DNA of 55,846 nucleotides from Mycobacterium sp. ACS1612 (GCF_001667505.1 NZ_LZHZ01000072.1:1-55846); one strand, 5' to 3'; shown: positions 1 to 7,691, counted from the stretch's first letter. The notes: generated by a model from the sequence alone, not told the origin. Numbers and translations are program-made.

Positions 1-68
1 ACCAAGCACTGGAAGACCGCACCCCCAAGCAGGCCTACCTCGACAGCACGAACCTGCCAACTTCTTGA
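1..68 (+). mobile_element. 3' end of an IS transposase (integrase core, IS3/IS481-like), truncated by window edge
   Basis: In the frame ending with TGA at 66-68 the sequence reads ALEDRTPKQAYLDSTNLPTS. This resembles the extreme C-terminus of rve-type transposases, where a segment like 'H-x-A/S-L-x-x-R-T-P-x-x-x-Y' follows the last catalytic Glu. Only about 21 residues are visible, so the exact family cannot be named and intactness is unknown. Downstream, bases 69-150 hold no gene but do hold a short inverted repeat (ATGTC-TCAG-GACAT, 103-116) that could belong to the right end of the element. The fragment marks the left flank of an accessory region. Confidence 0.55.
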
Positions 69-150
69 CTCAAGACACGGTTCCGCTGGCCCGTCAAGGC
101 TTATGTCTCAGGACATCGGTGACACATCGCCTGGGATCGCGTCCCGGTGA

Positions 151-999
151 TCAGTCGAGCACAGCCAAACGGAACCGGCCAAGGCGTTGCGGGTCCGCGG
201 CGATGTCGATCTCGGTGATCCGCTCGCCGACGACGGTGAAGCGCAGCACCAGCGCCAGCTTGCCCTTCGGGGCGACCACGATACCGACGGCGTCATCCAC
301 CAATGCCGGTTGGGCGAACCGCGCGTTGGCCGAGAACGCCTGCGCATTGGCCGCGACGGTGCGGGCCCCGCGGAACGTGGTAGGGGTGCCCGCCGCGGCG
401 GCGTCGACGCGCAGCACCACGTCGCTGTCGAGCACGCCGAGCAGCGCGTCGAAGTCACCGTCGCGGGCGGCCGCGTAGAACGCGTCGACGAGTCGGCGTT
501 GACTTGCTAAATCCGTTGCGGCCTCGGGAGATTTACCACGCACGCGGCGACGGGCCCGCGACGCGAGCTGCGCGGCGGTGCTTTCGGTGCGCCCGACGAT
601 CGGTGCGATTTCGGCGAACGGCAGGTCGAACATGTCGTGCAGCACGAACGCGAGACGTTCGGCCGGGCTCAATGTCTGCAGGATGACGAGCAGCGCCACT
701 CCGATCGAGTCGGCAAGTACCGCTTCGGCTTCCGGGTCGACGGAATCGGCGGCGACGGGCGGTACCTCGTCGAGCGGTTCCTCGGCCCGCGCGCTGCGCG
801 CCCTCAACATGTCTAGACAGATGTGCGCGACGACCGTGGTCAACCAGCCGCGCAGATTGCGCACCTCACTGACGTCGGTGCGCTCGTACCGCAGCCACGC
901 TTCCTGGACGGCGTCGTCGGCCTCGGTCAGCGACCCCAGCATCCGATAGGCGACGGCGCGCAGATGTGCACGGTGCTCCTCGAATGGTTCTGCGGGCAC
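151..999 (-). CDS. ECF41/SigJ-type RNA polymerase sigma factor with C-terminal SnoaL-like domain
   Basis: A 282-residue extracytoplasmic-function sigma factor. Residues about 8-75 form sigma region 2 (HRAHLRAVAYRMLGSLTEADDAV, with the -10-binding WLTTVVAHICLD helix). Residues about 105-155 form region 4 with a helix-turn-helix (LPFAEIAPIVGRTESTAAQLASRARRRV). Residues about 165-282 are a SnoaL/NTF2-like domain. In ECF41 proteins this fused C-terminal domain replaces a separate anti-sigma factor and modulates activity (family knowledge). The GTG start at 999 has a near-perfect GGAGG Shine-Dalgarno site 6 bases upstream. An ECF41-like promoter lies just upstream (1047-1075), suggesting autoregulation. 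The divergent neighbour is a small membrane protein. The usual ECF41 targets (carboxymuconolactone decarboxylase, oxidoreductase, epimerase) are not adjacent. Confidence 0.87.
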   Translation of the reverse strand: MPAEPFEEHRAHLRAVAYRMLGSLTEADDAVQEAWLRYERTDVSEVRNLRGWLTTVVAHICLDMLRARSARAEEPLDEVPPVAADSVDPEAEAVLADSIGVALLVILQTLSPAERLAFVLHDMFDLPFAEIAPIVGRTESTAAQLASRARRRVRGKSPEAATDLASQRRLVDAFYAAARDGDFDALLGVLDSDVVLRVDAAAAGTPTTFRGARTVAANAQAFSANARFAQPALVDDAVGIVVAPKGKLALVLRFTVVGERITEIDIAADPQRLGRFRLAVLD

Positions 1000-1046
1000 G
1001 TCGCACCTCCTGCCGTCATATTCCGCCCATGCGGGCCGTCATGGTT

Positions 1047-1075
1047 ATGACGGGCGACGACCCGCCCACATGACA
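1047..1075 (-). promoter_or_regulatory. ECF41-like promoter for the sigma-factor gene, with an overlapping 18-bp palindrome
   Basis: On the minus strand TGTCATG (1069-1075) is followed after exactly 16 bases by CGTC (1049-1052). The ECF41 consensus, as I recall it, is TGTCACA-N16-CGTC. The -10 part lies in a palindrome CCGTCAT-GGTT-ATGACGG at 1036-1053, and a third CCGTCAT half-site is at 1013-1019. The predicted transcript start is about 40 bases before the sigma GTG codon. Match and spacing are visible in the sequence; function is inference. Confidence 0.5.
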
Positions 1076-1087
1076 GGGAGGACGGAC

Positions 1088-1489
1088 ATGAAGGCGCTGA
1101 GGGTGGTTTTCGCGCTGCACGGGCTGATCACCCTGGCCGGCGCGATCGTGCTGATGGTGTTTCCCACGGCCATCCCGGCGATGGCTGGCATCACCATCAC
1201 CAGGGGCGAGTATCTGCTCGTCTATCTGGTGGCCGCGGCGGAACTCGCGGTCGCCGTGCTCTCGTTCGGCGCGGTCCGCATCACGGACTGGGCCGCCGCG
1301 ACGCTGATCGTGACGACACTCGTGGTGCTGCACGCGACGAGCGGCATCCTCGACATCGTCTACATGGCGCTCACGGAACCGAACGCGACCATGAGCTGGA
1401 ACACCGGCCTGCGGTTCGTGGTCGTCGCGGTGTTTCTCGTAGTGTGGTCGGCCGCGCGTCGTCACCAGACGCCTGGCACCAACCGATAG
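1088..1489 (+). CDS. small membrane protein of unknown function (four TM segments)
   Basis: A 133-residue hydrophobic protein with about four transmembrane helices (residues about 7-27, 44-66, 73-92 and 108-128) and a short basic C-terminus (SAARRHQTPGTNR). No catalytic motif is visible and I do not recognise the family. ATG 1088 is preferred over the in-frame ATG at 1070 because AGGGAGG lies 5-11 bases before it. It is transcribed divergently from the ECF41-like sigma factor, so regulation by that factor is possible but unproven. Its last 28 bases overlap the convergent methyltransferase-like gene ending at 1462. Confidence 0.7.
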   Translation: MKALRVVFALHGLITLAGAIVLMVFPTAIPAMAGITITRGEYLLVYLVAAAELAVAVLSFGAVRITDWAAATLIVTTLVVLHATSGILDIVYMALTEPNATMSWNTGLRFVVVAVFLVVWSAARRHQTPGTNR

Positions 1490-2136
1490 TGCACTCGCTG
1501 GGCGTATTCGTCGTACCCCATGAGATCGGAAGTCAGCGCCTTCTCCTCGTCGAGAATGCGCGCGGCGAGCACAGCCATTCCGGGAATCACCAACAGCAGT
1601 GCCCAATACGAGCCGAGCGCAAGCGGAACACCGATCATCAGCACGACGTTGCCGGAGTACATCGGATGGCGGACAACGGAATACATACCCGTCGACACCA
1701 CCTTCTGGTCGGCCTCCACGTTGATGTTCGCCGCGGCATAGCCATTCTGAATCGTCGTTCCCATCGCGATCAGCAGGCCGACACCGACCAGGACATCGCC
1801 GACGACGGAGACCGCGGCCGGCACCGATGACCAACCGAAGCGGTAGTCGAGAACGCTCACCACGATCATCGCTCCCAGCGTGAGAAACGCGAACGTGATG
1901 ATGAGTTTCTGCAACGGCCGACTCTCCGCCGCCGGACCTGCCCGCATACGTCGTTGTAACGCAGCGGGATTGGTGGCGGCGAGGTACACGCTGGGAATCA
2001 GCGTGGCAGCGGCGAACACAGCAATGAACGCCCAGCCCCGCCAGTAGTCGAAGGTCTCGGCGGGAGCGAACACCAGAAGTAGGAAAATGCCGAATCCGAT
2101 GATCGAGGTTGCCACCGACTGAAGGGCCGTCTTCAT
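1462..2136 (-). CDS. isoprenylcysteine carboxyl methyltransferase (ICMT/PEMT)-like membrane protein, copy A
   Basis: A 224-residue integral membrane protein with about five TM helices. The C-terminal half carries the ICMT/phospholipid-methyltransferase signature: ...STGMYSVVRHPMYSGNV (R-H-P-x-Y), then a Glu-rich stretch LDEEKALTSDLMGYDEYAQRV that supplies SAM-binding residues in the family. Known relatives methylate lipid or prenyl acceptors; the substrate here is unknown, since mycobacteria are not known to carry CaaX-prenylated proteins. ATG 2136 is chosen over the upstream in-frame ATG 2157 because GGTGAGGAG precedes it. It is a close paralogue of the next gene (2147-2821), equal in length and both ending RLVPGVW, which implies tandem duplication. 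It is the last gene of the TetR-ABC exporter operon. Confidence 0.8.
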   Translation of the reverse strand: MKTALQSVATSIIGFGIFLLLVFAPAETFDYWRGWAFIAVFAAATLIPSVYLAATNPAALQRRMRAGPAAESRPLQKLIITFAFLTLGAMIVVSVLDYRFGWSSVPAAVSVVGDVLVGVGLLIAMGTTIQNGYAAANINVEADQKVVSTGMYSVVRHPMYSGNVVLMIGVPLALGSYWALLLVIPGMAVLAARILDEEKALTSDLMGYDEYAQRVHYRLVPGVW

Positions 2137-2146
2137 TGCTCGCTCC

Positions 2147-2821
2147 TCACCACACACCGGGTACCAGTCGGGAGCGCACCTTCTGGGTGTACTGCTGGTA
2201 GCCCGTCAGTTCCTCCGCCAATGCCTTCTCCTCGTCGAAGATGCGCGCCGCGAACAGGACCAAGTAGAAGCCATCGATCAGCAACGCCCAGAACGACCCG
2301 AGCGCAAGCGGAACGCCGATGAGCATGACCAGCGCGCCGAAGTACATCGGGTGCCGGACCAACCCGTAAAGGCCGGTGGAGATCACCGCCTGGTCCGCCT
2401 CGACCGTGATATTCGCTGCGGCATATACGTTTTGGTTGACGACGACCATGGCAATGCTGAGCCCCGCCACCACCAGCAGGTTACCGATGGCGACCACCGG
2501 GGTCGGGACGTTCGACCAGCCGAATCGATGGTCGAGCGCCGAAACCACAAGCAACGCAGCGAACGCCAGTACGATGCCCGCGCTGATGACCTGCTGGGCC
2601 GGTCTGGACTCATGGCGCGGGCCTGCGTTCATCCGCCTGCGCAGCACCGCGGGGTTGGTCAGGCCGATGTACACCGTGAAGATCACCGACAACGCCAGGT
2701 AGATGCCGAGGAACAGCCACGCCTCCCAGTAGTCGAACGTGCCCGCCGGCCAGAACAGCGCCAGCGCGAACAATCCGAAACTGAGCAGGCACGTAACCGT
2801 CACCTGTAGTGCGGTTCTCAT
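2147..2821 (-). CDS. isoprenylcysteine carboxyl methyltransferase (ICMT/PEMT)-like membrane protein, copy B
   Basis: 224 residues, paralogous over its whole length to the downstream gene. Shared landmarks are FDYWxxWxF near residue 30, RRMxAGPxxESRP near 68, the central YAAANIxVEADQ segment, S-T-G-x-Y-x-x-V-R-H-P-M-Y and the terminal RLVPGVW. The RHPMY motif and the following EEKALAEELTGYQQY stretch match the methyltransferase signature. ATG 2821 overlaps the stop of the ABC permease by four bases (ATGA), so it is translationally coupled to the exporter. A much longer open frame (to 3241) exists upstream but runs antiframe through the permease, so it was not used. The coupling suggests the methyltransferases modify a lipid or small molecule handled by the transporter (inference). 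Confidence 0.82.
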   Translation of the reverse strand: MRTALQVTVTCLLSFGLFALALFWPAGTFDYWEAWLFLGIYLALSVIFTVYIGLTNPAVLRRRMNAGPRHESRPAQQVISAGIVLAFAALLVVSALDHRFGWSNVPTPVVAIGNLLVVAGLSIAMVVVNQNVYAAANITVEADQAVISTGLYGLVRHPMYFGALVMLIGVPLALGSFWALLIDGFYLVLFAARIFDEEKALAEELTGYQQYTQKVRSRLVPGVW

Positions 2822-4431
2822 AGCGCATCTCGGTTGCGGTAGATCCAGCAGGCGCTGAATGTCAGCGCCGCGGCGACGACGACCATGACCGTCAGCGCTA
2901 CGACGGGATAGTGCGACGGCGCAGTGGTACGGCCCACCGGCGACAGGTCGATCAGCCAGCGCGGCAGCCGCAGCAGCGCGCCAAGGTACAGCGACACGAC
3001 GACGAATGTCACCGCGAGCCAACCGATCCAGGCCTGCCGAAGGGCAACGGCCAACGCGGCGATGCCTGCTATGACCGCCATCGCGGGGACAAAGGCCAGA
3101 CCGGCCAGTGTCAACTTCATGATGGTGGCAGGTTCGCCCAGTGTCAGACCCGCACCAAGCCCGTTGCCGAGACCGGCGAAGAACATCAACACCACCGACC
3201 CGATCAGCGCGGCGGCCACCGCCGTCAGCAGCCACCGCCACCGCGATACGTCACCGGCCAACACGGACTCGCCGAGCCCGGACTGCTCGTCGTTGTACAC
3301 CCGCAGCACGGCGGTGACGACGTACGCGGTGGCGGCGGCCGCCAGGAACTGCGTCATCGTCGTGTACACACCGTCGTTGCCCTGCGCGGCCAGCACCCTG
3401 GCAAGAAGCTCGTTGTCCTCGGCGGCGTCGAGCAGCGACTTCGTCATCGATCCGAAAGCCAAGCCCGCCAAGAACAATCCGACCGTCCAGCCGATCGTCT
3501 GGCCACGCTGCAGGGTGAGATGCAACGCCAGTACGCCGGTGACCGGGCGAGCGTTGGGCCTCTCGCCGGTGGACGGGATCACGCCGTCGTCGTACTGCCT
3601 GCCGCTCTCCAGCCAGGCCGCCAGTGCCATCAGTGCCAGCGCGAGCCCCACCAGCAGCGCCAACGGCCACCAGCGCAGGTCGACGAACGGACGCATCTGT
3701 TGTGCCCACGCGATCGGGGAGAACCAACTCAACGCCGAACCGGAATTGTCGATGACGTCGCCGACGCCGCGCACCAACGCGGCCATCGCCAACACGCCCA
3801 TCGCCGCTCCGGTTGCGGTGCGGGCTTGGCGCCACAGCTGCGCCGTCACGGCGGCCACCGCACCGAACACCATGGCCACGCCGGTGATTCCGAGGCACAT
3901 CGCTGCGGTGTCGACGATCCGGAAGCCCGTCGACGCCATCGCCAGCGTCATGGTGACAGCGAGCACGGCGTTCACGCCGCCGACCAGGATCAGCGCGGCA
4001 TAGGTGCGGGCGTAGCGGCCCACCACCGACGACAGCACCAGTTCCGCGATGCCGTTCTCTTCCTCGGCACGGGTGTGCCGAATGACCGTGGTGATCGCGA
4101 GAATCGACGTCGCGACGATCAGCGTGAGCATCAGTTCGTTGGCCATCATCGCGCCGAGGTCCGTCTCGTTGCCGCCGAACATCGGCCCGCCCAACATCAT
4201 TCCCGCGGGTGTCTTGAGCAGGTTGACCCGCGCCAGTCGTTGCGCCTCTTCCGGATAGGCCAGTTTGATCGCGTTTGGGGCGTACACCATCATCAGCGTG
4301 AGCACCGCGATCCACACCGAAAGCCGAATCCGGTCGCGGCGCAGGGCCAGTCGCAGCAGGCCCGCTGCTCCGGTGAACGGTGACCCGGGCCGGGCGACCT
4401 CGTGCCGGCCCGCGACGGTTGCGGTCGTCAT
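2818..4431 (-). CDS. ABC-2 type exporter permease (multidrug/polyketide exporter type)
   Basis: A 537-residue membrane protein with about twelve hydrophobic helices in two similar halves: first helix near residues 38-55 (LSVWIAVLTLMMVYA), repeat starting near 305 (TIGWTVGLFLAGLAFG). This doubled ABC-2 layout is typical of actinobacterial exporters of the tetronasin/polyketide-antibiotic class. It carries no ATP-binding motif and depends on the ATPase encoded just upstream (overlap 4428-4431, ATGA). Both genes lie behind the TetR gene, so ligand-dependent derepression is likely. The exported substrate cannot be told from sequence. Confidence 0.85.
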   Translation of the reverse strand: MTTATVAGRHEVARPGSPFTGAAGLLRLALRRDRIRLSVWIAVLTLMMVYAPNAIKLAYPEEAQRLARVNLLKTPAGMMLGGPMFGGNETDLGAMMANELMLTLIVATSILAITTVIRHTRAEEENGIAELVLSSVVGRYARTYAALILVGGVNAVLAVTMTLAMASTGFRIVDTAAMCLGITGVAMVFGAVAAVTAQLWRQARTATGAAMGVLAMAALVRGVGDVIDNSGSALSWFSPIAWAQQMRPFVDLRWWPLALLVGLALALMALAAWLESGRQYDDGVIPSTGERPNARPVTGVLALHLTLQRGQTIGWTVGLFLAGLAFGSMTKSLLDAAEDNELLARVLAAQGNDGVYTTMTQFLAAAATAYVVTAVLRVYNDEQSGLGESVLAGDVSRWRWLLTAVAAALIGSVVLMFFAGLGNGLGAGLTLGEPATIMKLTLAGLAFVPAMAVIAGIAALAVALRQAWIGWLAVTFVVVSLYLGALLRLPRWLIDLSPVGRTTAPSHYPVVALTVMVVVAAALTFSACWIYRNRDAL

Positions 4432-5360
4432 CGCGTCACTTCCTGATACTCACGCAGGAAGAGGTCCTCGAGCGACGCGGGCGTCACCGTGAGTTCCTCG
4501 ATGCCGAGTTCGGTCAGGTGCTCCATGACGAAATCCAGGTCGGTGCGGTCCACCGAGAAGCAGACGGCGACGTCCTGCACGGTGAAGTCGTGCACGTACG
4601 GAAGCTGCTGCAGCCCGAGGGCATCACCGCGGGTGCGCACGGCGATGGTGGTGCGCATCAGGTGCCGCAACTCCGCGAGCGTGCCGGACTTCACCGCGCG
4701 GCCCGACCGGATGATCGTGACGTTGTCGCAGAGCTTCTCCACTTCTGCCAGGATGTGGCTGGACAGCAGGACGGCAGCGCCGCGCCCGGCGACCTCCTCG
4801 ACACACGTCTGAAAGGCCTTCTCCATCAAGGGGTCCAGGCCTGAGGTCGGCTCGTCGAGAATGTACAACTCGGCGTTGGTGGAAAACGCGGCGACGATCG
4901 CCACCTTCTGCCGGTTGCCCTTCGAATAGGTGCGCGCCTTCTTGTGCGGGTCGAGTTCGAACCGCTCGATCAATTGGTCGCGGCGCCGGGTGTCGACGCC
5001 GTTGCCGCGCAGACCGGCCAGGAAGTCGATGGCCTGCAGCCCGGTCAGATTGGGCCACAACGTCACATCGCCTGGCACGTACGCGATGCGCCGGTGCAAC
5101 GCGACCGCGTCACGCCACGGGTCGCGGCCGAGCAACCGAACCGCCCCGCCGTCGGCGCGCAGCAGGCCGAGCAGGACCCGGATCGTGGTGGACTTGCCCG
5201 CGCCGTTCGGGCCGAGGAAGCCGGTGATGTCACCCGGCGCCACCGTCAGGTCGAGACCGTCGAGAGCCTTGGTGTGGCCGAAAGACTTTGACAGTCCCCG
5301 GATTTCGACAGCGGGCTGCGACCGCGTGGTGTCAGCCCGCTGCAGGGATGCCGTCGTCAT
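4428..5360 (-). CDS. ABC transporter ATP-binding protein of a multidrug-type exporter
   Basis: 310 residues. Walker A is GPNGAGKST at residues 50-58. The signature region reads YSKGNRQKV instead of LSGGQ, as is common in drug-export ATPases. Walker B is LYILDEPTSGLDPL, followed by a switch His in LLSSHILAEVEKL. The C-terminal 70 residues resemble the DUF4162-type tail of DrrA-like ATPases. ATG 5360 is chosen because GAAGGAG lies about 6 bases upstream and homologous ATPases start nearby; an ATG at 5402 would need 14 extra atypical residues. The start lies inside the end of the tetR gene (28-base overlap), so regulator, ATPase, permease and methyltransferases form one operon. Confidence 0.9.
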   Translation of the reverse strand: MTTASLQRADTTRSQPAVEIRGLSKSFGHTKALDGLDLTVAPGDITGFLGPNGAGKSTTIRVLLGLLRADGGAVRLLGRDPWRDAVALHRRIAYVPGDVTLWPNLTGLQAIDFLAGLRGNGVDTRRRDQLIERFELDPHKKARTYSKGNRQKVAIVAAFSTNAELYILDEPTSGLDPLMEKAFQTCVEEVAGRGAAVLLSSHILAEVEKLCDNVTIIRSGRAVKSGTLAELRHLMRTTIAVRTRGDALGLQQLPYVHDFTVQDVAVCFSVDRTDLDFVMEHLTELGIEELTVTPASLEDLFLREYQEVTR

Positions 5361-6018
5361 TCTGCTCTCCTTCGTTGGATGTGAACGGAATACCTTTTTC
5401 ACGTGCCGCGAGGAATGCGTCGTACATGGTGGAGTCGGTCATCAGGCCCTCGGTGTAGATCTCGAGGGCGGGCAGGATCATCTGTTCGCCGTAGTCACGC
5501 AGCACTGCGCGCAGATCGGTTGGGGTGGGGTGCATCTGGATGAAAAGGAAGAATCCGCCGCCACTGGTCAGGCCGAGAAACTTGGCGCGGGCGCGCGGGT
5601 CCCGGCTGGGCTTGAGCAGGCCGTTCTGCACACCCTCCTCGAGGTACCCTTCGGCGTTGTCGATCATCCGCTGCCACATCATCTTCGCCAGTTCGCTACC
5701 GGACTGCATGCTGCGCACCAGGTAGGCCATCATCGGCGCATACGACTCGATTTCGGACATCTGCCTGAACCACTCGGCCGGATCGCTGGCCCGCATGGAG
5801 GCCGACTTCCCGGTGCGGATCTCCTCGGCGATGTAGTCGTCGCACGCCTTGCGCAGTCCGTCCTTGGAGCCGAAGTGATGGATCACCAGCGCGGCGGACA
5901 CGCCCGCGGACTCGGCGATGCTGCGAAGCCCGACGTTGAACCCGTGCTCGCCCCACTGCTCGATCGCCGCGTCGCGAATCCTCGCTAGGGCCGTGCGATC
6001 GTCCGACGCTGAACGCAT
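5332..6018 (-). CDS. TetR/AcrR-family transcriptional regulator
   Basis: 228 residues. The N-terminal helix-turn-helix spans about 10-57 (ARIRDAAIEQWGEHGFNVGLRSIAESAGVSAALVIHHFGSKDGL), with the characteristic F/HHFGSK recognition segment. The C-terminal ligand domain is divergent and contains a helix rich in Met. It is the first gene of the exporter operon and overlaps the ATPase gene. Its start codon lies inside one of two 16-bp palindromes (6009-6044), strongly suggesting autorepression of the whole operon. TetR repressors next to ABC exporters usually sense the exported compound or a mimic. Confidence 0.9.
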   Translation of the reverse strand: MRSASDDRTALARIRDAAIEQWGEHGFNVGLRSIAESAGVSAALVIHHFGSKDGLRKACDDYIAEEIRTGKSASMRASDPAEWFRQMSEIESYAPMMAYLVRSMQSGSELAKMMWQRMIDNAEGYLEEGVQNGLLKPSRDPRARAKFLGLTSGGGFFLFIQMHPTPTDLRAVLRDYGEQMILPALEIYTEGLMTDSTMYDAFLAAREKGIPFTSNEGEQNDDGIPAAG

Positions 6019-6044
6019 GTTCAGTACGCTAAACGGTCGTTCAG
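6009..6044. promoter_or_regulatory. two TetR operator-like palindromes at the operon start
   Basis: CTGAACGCATGTTCAG (6009-6024) and CTAAACGGTCGTTCAG (6029-6044) are two related 16-bp inverted repeats whose centres are 20 bp apart. Each half resembles CTGAACG. The first covers the tetR start codon (6016-6018). On the minus strand the segment TAGCGT between the sites could be a -10 hexamer for a leaderless or near-leaderless transcript. Two turns of spacing suits two TetR dimers on the same DNA face. The sites are seen directly; binding is inferred. Confidence 0.6.
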
Positions 6045-6163
6045 TGCGTCGTCAAGCACTCAGGCCGTAAAAGATCCGTAAAGACGTGTCGTGCCGCCTC
6101 CGGCCCGTTTTGCTAGGTACTTTCAGCCCGTCACAGGTGGCAACACGGGAGGACGGCGGCCAA

Positions 6164-6844
6164 GTGGGTAGAACGATCGGCGAGATCCTGCCGTTGGCGG
6201 TGGCTCTGGCGGCAGGGCCGCTGCCGGTCATCGCGATCATGCTCATCCTGGTTTCCGACGAGGCGAAGGCCAAAGGCCTCGGGTTCGTCATCGGCCGCAT
6301 CGCCGGTCTGGCGGCGCTCGTGGCCGTTGGGCTGGTGATCTTCACGCTGATTGACGATCCGGCGCTGGCGGACCGAGGTCATCCGCGACCGGCGATGTCG
6401 GTGGCCAGGATCGTGATCGGCGTGGCGCTGATCGCGCTGGCCTGGCGGAACTGGCGGCGACGCAACGAGCCATCGAAGCCCAGTGCACTGACGCGTCGGG
6501 TGGACTCGCTGACTCCAAGGGGCTCGGTGGGCCTCGGCCTGGTGGTAAGTGTGATCGACCCGGCGAGCCTGTCGCTGGGATTCCTGTCCGGGGTGGACAT
6601 CGCGGCCGCGCGGTTGCCCGTCGCGACAGCGGTGATCGTGGCCTGTGCGTTCGTCGTGCTGTCGACGCTGACGATCACGGTTCCGTTGGCGGGTTACCTG
6701 GCAGGCGGGCAGGCGGCCCGGGACCGTCTCGTCGGCATCAAGGGCTGGCTGCAGACCAACGAGAAAGCCGTGATGATGGTGTTGTTCTTGCTCATCGGGG
6801 CAATGCTGATCGGTCGCGGCATCCGCGACCTCGCCGTCGCGTGA
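6164..6844 (+). CDS. GAP/Sap-family (lipid-transport-associated) membrane protein
   Basis: 226 residues with about six TM helices. The N-terminal helix contains LPLAVALAAGPLPVIAIMLIL, typical of the GAP (sulfolipid-1-addressing, Sap-like) family of mycobacteria. Some members assist export of surface glycolipids. GTG 6164 is used because GGGAGG lies about 12 bases upstream and the first TM follows directly; the longer ATG-initiated frame from 6086 would add an unlikely charged leader. A -10-like TAGGTA at about 6115 could drive it. It ends two bases before the convergent O-methyltransferase gene. Substrate unknown. Confidence 0.72.
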   Translation: MGRTIGEILPLAVALAAGPLPVIAIMLILVSDEAKAKGLGFVIGRIAGLAALVAVGLVIFTLIDDPALADRGHPRPAMSVARIVIGVALIALAWRNWRRRNEPSKPSALTRRVDSLTPRGSVGLGLVVSVIDPASLSLGFLSGVDIAAARLPVATAVIVACAFVVLSTLTITVPLAGYLAGGQAARDRLVGIKGWLQTNEKAVMMVLFLLIGAMLIGRGIRDLAVA

Positions 6845-6846
6845 TT

Positions 6847-7512
6847 TCAGTCGCGGGCGGCGGCCAGCAGACCGTCGCCCAGCGGGATGAGCACGGGCGT
6901 CAACCGCTCGTCCTCAGCGATCAGGCGCGCCGCCTCACGCACCGCGACGACTTCGGCGTCCTTGGCGTTCGCGTCGCCCGCGCGTCCACCAAGGGCCGCT
7001 CGGTGCACGACGATCGCGCCGCCCGGCCGCAGCAGCCGGATGCCCTCTTCGACGAACTGAGGCTGATCGATTGGGTCGGCGTCGACGAACACCAGGTCGT
7101 AGGACTCGTCGGCCAGCCGGGTCAGCACCTCCTGCGCACGGCCGACGATCAACCGGGTTCGTCCGGGGCCGACACCCGCCTCGCTGAACGCCTGCTTGGC
7201 CAATCGTTGGTGCTCGGGCTCGACGTCGATGGTGGTGAGCACGCCGTCGTCGCGCATCCCTGAGAGCAACCACAGACCGCTGACCCCGGCGCCGGTGCCG
7301 ACCTCGACCACCGCCTTGGCGCCGGTCAGCTTGGCCAGCACACAGATCAGGGCGCCGACCGCCGGGGTGACCGCACCGGCGCCGATGTCGACGCCCCGCT
7401 CCCTGGCCGCGGCGACGATGGCGTCTTCGGAGATCGAACCCTCGGCGTGGCTGACGATGGAATCGGGCCGGCTCAGCGGTCCGCCCCCGATGACGTCGTC
7501 GATGCCGGCCAT
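6847..7512 (-). CDS. SAM-dependent O-methyltransferase (Rv1220c-like)
   Basis: 221 residues of the class I methyltransferase_3 (catechol-O-methyltransferase-like) family. The SAM-binding loop is AVVEVGTGAGVSGLWLL at about 64-80, the acidic ribose-binding segment TTIDVEPEH follows near 91, and VFVDADPIDQPQFVEEG supplies the metal and substrate-binding acidic residues. It ends AARD with no extra domain. The order Rv1220c-sigE is conserved in mycobacteria, with the two genes divergent. ATG 7512 fits the family length. The frame stays open and protein-like for about 30 residues upstream (NEFPRAVILANLPGRV), so a GTG start further upstream is possible. Acceptor unknown. Confidence 0.85.
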   Translation of the reverse strand: MAGIDDVIGGGPLSRPDSIVSHAEGSISEDAIVAAARERGVDIGAGAVTPAVGALICVLAKLTGAKAVVEVGTGAGVSGLWLLSGMRDDGVLTTIDVEPEHQRLAKQAFSEAGVGPGRTRLIVGRAQEVLTRLADESYDLVFVDADPIDQPQFVEEGIRLLRPGGAIVVHRAALGGRAGDANAKDAEVVAVREAARLIAEDERLTPVLIPLGDGLLAAARD

Positions 7513-7629
7513 GCCCGCAGCGTAGAGCGAACCCAGGTGGCCCGCAGCAGCGACACGCCCGGGCAGGTTGGCCAGAATCACAGCCCGCGGAAACTCGTTT
7601 GCGCTGGTGGGAAAATGGGTAGCGAAGGT

Positions 7630-7648
7630 TCTCAGGAAAAGTTCAGTT
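7630..7648 (+). promoter_or_regulatory. MprA-box-like direct repeat upstream of sigE
   Basis: TCTCAGGA (7630-7637), three bases, then GTTCAGTT (7641-7648). The known MprA site is two loosely conserved 8-bp direct repeats separated by 3 bases, built on TCTCAG-like units, and MprAB activates sigE in M. tuberculosis. Position (about 45-60 bases before the likely start) and architecture fit. The second repeat is degenerate, so this is a candidate only. Confidence 0.45.
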
Positions 7649-7691
7649 TGCTCATATGCCAACCACACCCCGGTCGGAGACGGTAACTCGC

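Noticed and set aside
2147..3241. Reading the second methyltransferase-like gene as a 364-residue protein
   Set aside because: The upstream 140 residues are a shadow frame of the permease; ATG 2821 with the ATGA overlap fits the paralogue's length exactly.
2911..4383. Long antisense frame across the ABC permease, and similar ones opposite sugABC, htrA and deaD
   Set aside because: Composition is that of complementary-frame reading in GC-rich coding DNA; no ribosome site or family match.
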